Shown here: positions 57,400-64,000 of the stretch, piece by piece
How the letters are laid out: every line of letters starts with the position of its first letter
How positions within the stretch are numbered: the stretch's first letter is position 1
Source of the DNA: Amoebidium appalachense
Lineage: Eukaryota > Ichthyosporea
Reading direction: 5' to 3'
Length of the DNA: 64,000 nucleotides
NCBI GenBank assembly: GCA_963693365.1
Contig: CAVNZM010000002.1
Coordinates: forward strand, 5,332,001 to 5,396,000
Program-made: the position numbers and the translations under genes
The notes under the pieces: model-generated
What the model was told of the DNA's origin: nothing
What the model saw: the letters and a program-made list of their open reading frames with translations, nothing else
The model's database searches: none

Positions 57400-58119
57400 A
57401 GTTTTTATTGTCTTCTCAGTATGCCGTGCATACTTGCATATCTTTCCGTCGAATAAATCCAGTCAAAAGAAAAGAAAAAAAATATTATACACAAGTATCC
57501 CGGCCAAATTAGCCTTTTGGGCAAACCTATCGTACGTATATCTCTCACGTGAACCAAAGGCAGAGTATACGCCCAAATATACCTTTCTGCTGTGAATCCC
57601 TTTTACAGAACTTAGGCATTATTGGTATAACTCTGCTTTTGCAAAGCTAAGCCATTAGTATTTGTATGTGGCCGGCCAAATTTATGTGCATGCCGCATTA
57701 GCGCTGAGGATGCGGATGAGCTGGTGTTGAACTGGCCATGGCATATGCATATGCATGCTATCAGTGCGTATACTACATGAACACACTGATACATTGCATA
57801 TCCGCAAAGTTCTCTATGCGGCATATGTACTTGTTCATGCACCTTATTGTACAACCATAAGCTTTGCCTCGGCTTCATCATGTATAAATTTAGAATCAAT
57901 ACTATAATTCATTGCTTTATTTTGTTTGAGAAATGTTTGCTCCCTGGGGAGGTGCAAGTGGTGCATAATTGGCTAATTCCCGATAAAATTACCCATTTAT
58001 GGCTAAGACAATGATTTTGGAAATAAGCTGTTTGTTTGCATTGGTCGTTTGACGTTCACCAAGATCAGACCTCGCCCGTAAGGTCCCCCACATGGCCATT
58101 TCTTATATAGATAACATAA

Positions 58120-58312
58120 ATAAAAAGGGCCGGATATATCTTGCTCCTTGGCCCAGGATATATCACACTTCGGTGGATACCAAAAGATATATCTTTTTGC
58201 GCCCCCTCCCTGAATATCACGGGATACATCCCAAGCTGGACCTGAATATCACGAGATATATCAGGTATCCAGGACACCCCTGAATATCACCGTGATACCC
58301 GGGATATTTTAT
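58120..58312. repeat. Right iteron cluster (CCTGAATATC / GATATATC)
   Basis: GATATATC occurs at 58133, 58157, 58186 and 58254, with CCTGAATATCAC words near 58209, 58241 and 58279. The arrangement parallels the left cluster and again lies just before a Cys/His-rich frame. Confidence 0.68.
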
Positions 58313-59101
58313 GTTACTTGGTTTCATACTATGTTACTTGGTTTCATACTATGTTACTTGGTTTCATACTATGTTACTTGGTTTCATACTATGTTACTTG
58401 GTTTCATACTTCCCATTCCGAGATATCCTTTTAAATACTTATCTCCTTTATTTTTCTCTTCTACTAGTTATCAGCAGTATGTTACTTGGTTTCATACTCA
58501 ATATCCTTTGCTTCATCGTTGTCCCATTCCGAGATATCCTTTTAAATACTTATCTCCTTTATTTTTCTCTTCTACTAGTTATCAGCAGTATGTTACTTGG
58601 TTTCATACTCAATATCCTTTGCTTCATCGTTGTCCCATTCCGAGATATCCTTTTAAATACTTATCTCCTTTATTTTTCGCTTGTACTAGTTATCAGCAGT
58701 ATGTTACTTGGTTTCATACTCAATATCCTTTGCTTCATCGTTGTGATAAAGAGTATCATGGTAGGGCTCTTGAGCCTGTGCTTCTTTTTATATTAGAGAC
58801 TCGTCTATTTTCTTTACAATCGTCGTGTAAATTAGCTACTTATATTTATCCTTCCTCTCGTAAACCTACCACATTTACCGATTTTGCAATTCTAACCCCT
58901 CCTTGTGACATAGCTTGGAAATGTTTATTTTGGCGCTGTAACCTTTGTTTCCATAAATGTTTTTGCCACTTTTGTACAGAACCTTTTTCTCGTAAACACT
59001 TAGATAGATGTATTTATTTATCTCAGATTATTCCGTTAGAAATTAGAAGACTGGCTTATTTAGATAATCCTGCTATTACGTCTATTGAGGCTATCTGTTG
59101 A
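58292..59101 (+). CDS. Cys/His-rich protein, copy 2, with internal tandem repeats
   Basis: A frame of 269 residues. Its first part translates five copies of a 20-bp repeat (ATGTTACTTGGTTTCATACT, 58311-58410) and three copies of a 111-bp unit (starts 58411, 58522, 58633), a 37-residue in-frame repeat containing YPFKYLSPLFF and QYVTWFHTQYPLLHR. The C-terminal part repeats the copy 1 domain: TYIYPSS, DIAWKCLFWRCNLCFH, CHFC, RKHLDRC. Homology to copy 1 continues past the stop at 59101 in another frame (LLNHGMFNEF, then YDYLSRYLL) to about 59175, so the 3' end is probably frameshifted. AATAAA lies near 59243. Confidence 0.5.
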   Translation: MIPGIFYVTWFHTMLLGFILCYLVSYYVTWFHTMLLGFILPIPRYPFKYLSPLFFSSTSYQQYVTWFHTQYPLLHRCPIPRYPFKYLSPLFFSSTSYQQYVTWFHTQYPLLHRCPIPRYPFKYLSPLFFACTSYQQYVTWFHTQYPLLHRCDKEYHGRALEPVLLFILETRLFSLQSSCKLATYIYPSSRKPTTFTDFAILTPPCDIAWKCLFWRCNLCFHKCFCHFCTEPFSRKHLDRCIYLSQIIPLEIRRLAYLDNPAITSIEAIC

Positions 59102-59308
59102 ACCACGGTATGTTTAATGAGTTTTCTAGGGTGTATGATTATTTAAGTCGTTATCTCCTCCGTATCCGAGAGTGAGGGCTTTTGTATTTTCTTCTCCGAG
59201 ATATCGGTGTTATCTCGATGGCTTCTATCTTGCTGAGCATATCAATAAAGTCATTATAAAAAATAAAAAAATTTCATAAGGCCCTATAGTATGGTCACAC
59301 TGCCCTAC

Positions 59309-59975
59309 CAGAAAAAAGAAATAGATCTCACATTTCACCGATTTTATAGAGTGTGAGCAATTTGGCGGGATTTTCAAACGCTTTTTGAAGTTGAAGTGCT
59401 CGAGTCCTGTAGAGCCGGCCAACCCTATTTCCCGGCGCTCTGCAGCTGCCGATACTCATACCTGGTGAGCAACAGTGGGCAACTCTCAAGCCCACCATTT
59501 CCCTCTCATCCACCCAGCCACGCAGCCACACAGCCATGCACGAATGCACGCACGCACGCACACACACACGCCGGCACGCCCGCACGCTCACACGTCCGTG
59601 CCCGCACGCCCGCACGCCCGCAAGCATGCACACACACACACGTGTACGCACGAACGCACACACACACGCACATGAACCCGCCCACCCGCCCACACGCCCG
59701 CCCGCCCGCCCGCTCGCGCGACGGCACCCGCCCGCCGCCTGCACACACTCAGCATACTTTTTAAATTTGGGAATAGGGGATTGGAGGAAGGAACGGAGAA
59801 GATGAGGCGCCGGAAGGAAGGGGGAATGGAGGTGGGAACGGAGAAGATGGGGCACTTGGAGAGGAGATAGAGGGGGGTGATGGGGAGCATGTGGAGGGGA
59901 AGGGAGTGGGTATGGCAGAGGGGGGATGAGGGGGGTGTTATAAGGGACTGGAAGCCAGGAAGAAACGTAAAGCAT

Positions 59976-60039
<64 letters not shown>

Positions 60040-60377
60040 GTGTTGAAGAAGTAATGAAAGAACAAGAATGGGAAAGAAAAAGATTAGCAACAACACGAAA
60101 AAACGCGAATCCTCATGCAAGCCTGTTTGTTCAAGTTGTGCTCGTCACCTCCCCCCCCCCCCCCCCCCTGTACACCCCCCCCTCCCCCCCCCCCCCCCCC
60201 CCCCCCGCCTTTCCCCCCAAACACACGTACACACGCGCGCGCACGCACACATGCATATACAAACACACAAACACACACCATCACCACAAACGCCACCCAG
60301 CCCACCCACCCACCCATCCACCATCCTCTCACTACAATCCTCTGAGACTCTTGGTGAGTCCTTTCTCTCCGATTAAC

Positions 60378-60411
<34 letters not shown>

Positions 60412-60419
60412 ACCCTCCC
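59309..60419. repeat. Microsatellite gap
   Basis: CACGCA- and CCCG-rich sequence fills 59520-59750, degenerate AAGGAACGGAGAAGATG-type units lie at 59775-59870, C-run/A-run junctions at 59978-60039, and C runs at 60150-60206 and 60380-60410. No gene is supported. Confidence 0.7.
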
Positions 60420-60735
60420 TCCCTGAGTGTGCCGGCATAATGATTCACAGCCGCTACCAGTCCCTAGATACTTTTTTTGGGTTGAAGTTGAATTGTCCCA
60501 CAAATCACATGGAGAATCACACATGGCCGGTAAAAGTTGTACATACACCTGTTGGGTGACCGCCCACACAATTGTACACTGCCCAAGCGGTGGGTGTGCA
60601 ACTTCTTCTGGGCGAATGTACAACTTTGTTTGCAGCCTTACGCTGGCTGTTTGAGGGTCACCCATAACCAGTAGCTGAAATGCCGTCAGCGAAAGCAGCA
60701 CTGTAACTGTTGTTGTTTTCCCTTGTTCCGGGTTT
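60420..60735 (+). repeat. ISR-1 copy 10
   Basis: Starts GTGTGCCGGC as copy 2 does. It contains TGTCCCACAAATCACA, GTTGGGTGACCGCCCACACAA near 60549, GGTGGGTGTGCAAC, GAGGGTCACCCATAACC near 60653 and the tail GTTGTTGTTTTCCC. Confidence 0.78.
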
Positions 60736-60901
60736 CCTCTCCCGCTTTTTCCACACGTAATTCTTCATTGCCTTGTAATCTATCAAGTCTCCCTCTCTCT
60801 CTCTGAGACTCTCCCCCCACCCCCCCCCCCCCCCCCCCCCCCCGCCCCGGCCCCCCGCCTTTCTTTATATGTTTTGCGATTGATTACTGAAATCCTCGCA
60901 A

Positions 60902-60937
<36 letters not shown>

Positions 60938-61282
60938 CCGGACCCCCCCTCCCCCTTCCCCGTTAACCCCGCGCCAACGTCCATGTTGGATTTTATCGTG
61001 CAACCGGCCATTTCTTTCTACGAACAGCTCCACATTAAACCTAGAGTTATCACTATGTCATTTAGCACAATGTATGTCATGTCATGTTAGCTATGTACGG
61101 TAAACGTGCGGCAAAACAAACATTAATCTGGTTTTCTTATGTTTGCTTGCAATTGTGCATGCCTGAAATGGCTAACCTAAACTTGCCACTGCTGCCTATG
61201 ATATTAAGCACACAACAAGTAGGCTGGTCCGCTGAGGGCCCGGGGAGGGAGTGAGGGGCGGGGTCGCAGTGGCCGGTGATGG

Positions 61283-61336
<54 letters not shown>

Positions 61337-61363
61337 AGGTGCACACACGCATACGCACACGCA

Positions 61364-61448
<85 letters not shown>

Positions 61449-62405
61449 GGCCCCGCTCCACTTCGACCCGATCAAGGGGGGGAGAGAGGGAGAGATTTCG
61501 AATGCGGGAGGCAGAGAGTGTTTGCGTGTATGTGAATGAAAATACGGGGAAAGTGCCCATAAATTCCGTCAGGTGATGCGCGGCACCATATACACCCAGG
61601 GAACGCACACGCACGGCATGGCTGCAAACACACACACACACACACACACACACCTGCGGGTGCCTACCTCATGATACCATGGATGGCCACTGTAACAAAG
61701 AGTTGATAGCAGTTGTGTGTACGTGTTTGTGTGTGTACACGTGCGAGCGTTTGCATGTATGCGCCTACGCCAACAGACCCAGCCACCCCATCAAAGTAAC
61801 TGCGAAATGGGATCGTGAGCTTGCAACACGTTTACATGGAACTCCAGAATAAACCCAAAACATCTCCATTTTCTTTGTATTAGGCCACAGGCCTAACTGT
61901 GAACATTTATTGTTCGAGCCCGTATATATGGCTCTGAAAATGTATATGGTTGTTGTGTGAAGCTATTGCAATTATCATGCGGATTAGGTTTGACTAAACA
62001 CCATGTAAACACCATGTAAAAACACCCCAATCCCTTATGATTTATGGTGAGACTGATCCAATTGCTTTATCGAAGTGTAACCCCATTGTTAGCGAGCTAT
62101 GCAAATTTTGTTGTAGTTTAACGCAGAAAACCCAAAATCAAAGTATATCAATGACCAAAAGGAACTAGGTAAACAAACTACACAAGTAGTTCAACCAGGC
62201 AAAAACTGCATACGTTCAGGATGTATGTGGGAATCATCGGAACCTGTTAAGGAAACCGAAACACTAGACAGGCGAACATTTGTGTGCCAAATGATATGTG
62301 TGCTTGTGTTCATTTCTGGAGCAACTCGAATTATTCTCAACTGGTCATATCACAAAATACACGTTCGCGCATGTGCCAAGTCCCACAGCGCACATACGCA
62401 AGTAT

Positions 62406-62440
<35 letters not shown>

Positions 62441-62482
62441 TGTTTGTGTGTGTGTGTGCGCGCACATGAACGTGTGGTGCAC
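60736..62482. other. Gap downstream of PRMT1
   Basis: C runs lie at 60818-60843 and 60903-60934, a G run of about 45 at 61287-61333 and (CA)n at 61380-61446. 61670-62220 is unique AT-rich DNA. TTTATT near 61906 is a possible minus-strand polyadenylation signal for PRMT1. No gene was recognised. Confidence 0.6.
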
Positions 62483-62801
62483 CTATCGCATGGTGTACTT
62501 GCTCAGACCCTGGCCGCTGCTGATCTTACCCTTGTGGCTGTACTGAATAGTGAAGTCCAAGTCACGGTTGTTCTTCTCGTTGGGCTGTGTGTGTGTGTGT
62601 GTGTGCGCGCGCGTGCGTGTGCAAGTAGGGGCAAACAAGCATGGGCCAGCCGCCAGGGTGGAGGTGCGGGAGGGGGGAGGGGGAGGGGAGGTTGTTAGTA
62701 CCCTATGTGACATGTACACGTACCATGATGGTGGTGGTGGTGCTGGTGGTTGGAGGGGGGGGGGTTTGAATGCGTCAAAAAGTACGAAGTACACAAGAAC
62801 A

Positions 62802-62844
<43 letters not shown>

Positions 62845-63146
62845 TTAAAGGGAGGCCCATAAATTGGCCTAAACGAAACCCCTTATTTTCCCGTCTTTGA
62901 GCCTGTGTGTTTGTATCTGTCGGTGTGCCGCGTCGTGTTTCTATACCGGTGTGTGCCTGTGGGCGCGGCGCGTGCATATGTCTCACGTGTGTGTAGCCAG
63001 CTCTGTGTCTGTACGTGCATGTGTGAGCGTAGCGTGGTCATACCTTGCACGTGAGCACACCATCCACGGTCTCCCCGGCCGTCAGGTTGAGCACATCCTC
63101 AATGTAGAACACAGTCTGCTTCCAGTGCGTGTAGCGGTGCTGGGGG

Positions 63147-63189
<43 letters not shown>

Positions 63190-63333
63190 TTTGGGTGGGC
63201 GTTGGGACGAGGAAGGCGAGTAGAGGGATAGGGTTAGAAGGTGTCGACTAAGCACACGTTTACGACAGACCACCATGCACATTGCAAAGAACACGAGAGT
63301 ATGCATCATAAGTGGAACCTGGTGTGTGTGTGT

Positions 63334-63364
<31 letters not shown>

Positions 63365-63486
63365 GGGGGGGGGAGGTGTTTGCAAGGGTGGGCAAATATG
63401 CATGCAAAACTGAGTGCCAGTACTGGATGGAAGGAAGGCATGTGTGTGCGCACGCGCGCATGAGGGGGATAGTGTGTGCATGTTAC

Positions 63487-63530
<44 letters not shown>

Positions 63531-63784
63531 GTGGGGTGGGTGGGTGCGTGGGGGAAAGGGGGGGGGTGGCATGCACGGTACGTGTGCACATGTTTATATT
63601 CTTTGTCTGGAGGGGGGGGGGGGGGGTGTTTACCGGTGCCAAAGTAGATTGGCTTGTGGCAGTGTGTGAATGTGATGTCGAACCACAGCACAAATGCATG
63701 CGCATAGTCGTTGTGCGTGACCTTCAGACTGAAAGGGGCCTCAAAGGCAAGCTGCTCCTTGGTCACCGTCAGAATGTCGATGCT
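62483..63784 (-). CDS. PRMT1: Protein arginine methyltransferase 1, C-terminal exons
   Basis: PRMT1 transfers methyl groups from S-adenosylmethionine to arginine in RNA-binding proteins and histone H4. Only the C-terminal beta-barrel half is here, in three exons: 63784-63634, 63147-63044 and 62584-62483 (TAG), 117 residues. Acceptors and donors are canonical (CCGCAG, CACAG, CACAG; CCG|GTAAAC, AAG|GTATGA), with phases 1 and 0 consistent. Diagnostic stretches are NDYAHAFVLWFDITFTHCHK, the THW loop in YTHWKQTVFYIEDVL, and NNRDLDFTI, ending TMR as in animal and fungal PRMT1. The SAM-binding motifs and double-E loop must lie beyond 64000. Both internal acceptors are formed by (CA)n running into CAG. 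Confidence 0.95.
62588..62606 (-). repeat. (CA)n forming the PRMT1 last-exon acceptor
   Basis: The sense strand reads (CA)n then CAG, immediately before the final exon at 62584. Confidence 0.88.
63148..63186 (-). repeat. (CA)n forming the PRMT1 penultimate-exon acceptor
   Basis: The sense strand reads (CA)n into CAG at 63150-63148, directly before the exon beginning at 63147. Confidence 0.88.
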
Positions 63785-63907
63785 CTGCGGGACCCAATGG
63801 GAGTGGGTCAATAATAGACTTAAATGGCCAGTTGGAACGTTTCAGCCAATCACAATCACGTGTAAAGGTTACCAGAATACTGCAGAATCAGTCATCTTGT
63901 CCCCTCT

Positions 63908-63952
<45 letters not shown>

Positions 63953-64000
63953 CCCACCCACACCACCGTCACCATGGCACACACACACTCCATCCGTTAG
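63785..64000 (-). other. PRMT1 intron, window edge
   Basis: Intron sequence upstream of the 63784 exon. A C run lies at 63910-63950 on the + strand. The remaining PRMT1 exons are outside the window. Confidence 0.7.

Larger units (their letters stand above)
56752..59308. mobile_element. Unclassified ~2.55-kb element with inverted ends
   Basis: The left end (GGGGGTAGTATAGTAGGGCC and then TTATGAAAAT, 56752-56782) matches the reverse complement of the right end (59270-59308, ATTTCATAAGGCCCTATAGTATGG). TTAA precedes the left end at 56748-56751 but is not seen at the right. Inside are two iteron clusters with GATATATC palindromes and two related Cys/His-rich reading frames. No DDE, RT or tyrosine-recombinase motif was found. 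It could be a non-autonomous DNA transposon, or a composite of two tandem copies. The family is not recognised. Confidence 0.5.

Noticed and set aside
59396-59764. Arg/Ala/Pro-rich frames around 59.5 kb
   Set aside because: They arise from CACGCA and CCCG repeat units, open on both strands.
62225-62698. Plus-strand frame overlapping the PRMT1 last exon
   Set aside because: The minus strand clearly encodes PRMT1 here; the plus frame is a shadow extended by GT repeats.

Overview
The window is nuclear DNA from an intron-rich eukaryote. Genes have short exons (down to 30 bases) split by GT-AG introns of several hundred to well over a thousand bases, and almost all non-coding DNA is full of (CA)n/(GT)n, long C/G homopolymers and retrotransposon debris. 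The two best recognised proteins, a Rvs167/amphiphysin-type BAR-SH3 protein and a PRMT1-type arginine methyltransferase, fit an opisthokont (for example a unicellular holozoan or a fungus-related protist). That placement is an inference; nothing here fixes the species.

Layout. 1.1-2.7 kb (+): a two-exon C2H2 zinc-finger protein. 4.6-12.7 kb: a nest of mobile elements made of a decayed LINE (RT, RNase H remnant, CCHC finger, 3' hairpin), a rearranged Ty3/gypsy fragment lying between the two LINE parts, and three copies of a ~0.91-kb LTR, two of them solo LTRs with perfect 5-bp target duplications. 12.7-16.9 kb: microsatellites. 16.97-23.2 kb (-): a six-exon low-complexity protein of unknown function, assembled here by splice phase. 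26.86-38.6 kb (+): a complete 15-exon BAR-SH3 gene of 337 residues, every intron GT-AG and phase-consistent. 41.0-41.45 kb (+): a small predicted single-pass membrane protein. 44.8-53.0 kb: an eroded array of an interspersed repeat (called ISR-1 here), with further copies near 4.6, 14.6 and 60.4 kb. 54.6-55.35 kb (-): a coiled-coil protein. 56.75-59.3 kb: an unrecognised ~2.5-kb element with terminal inverted repeats, palindromic iterons and two related Cys/His-rich reading frames. 62.5-63.8 kb (-): the last three exons of PRMT1; the catalytic part lies beyond the right edge.

The genes are not an operon and no common pathway is evident. BAR-SH3 proteins act in membrane curvature and endocytosis, PRMT1 in arginine methylation of nuclear and RNA-binding proteins. 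The strongest shared signal is structural. Intronic dinucleotide repeats are (CA)n on the sense strand in all four spliced genes, whichever way the gene points, and in five introns the (CA)n runs directly into the 3' splice-site AG. The other candidates for something undescribed are the 56.75-59.3 kb element and the fold-back ISR-1 repeat.
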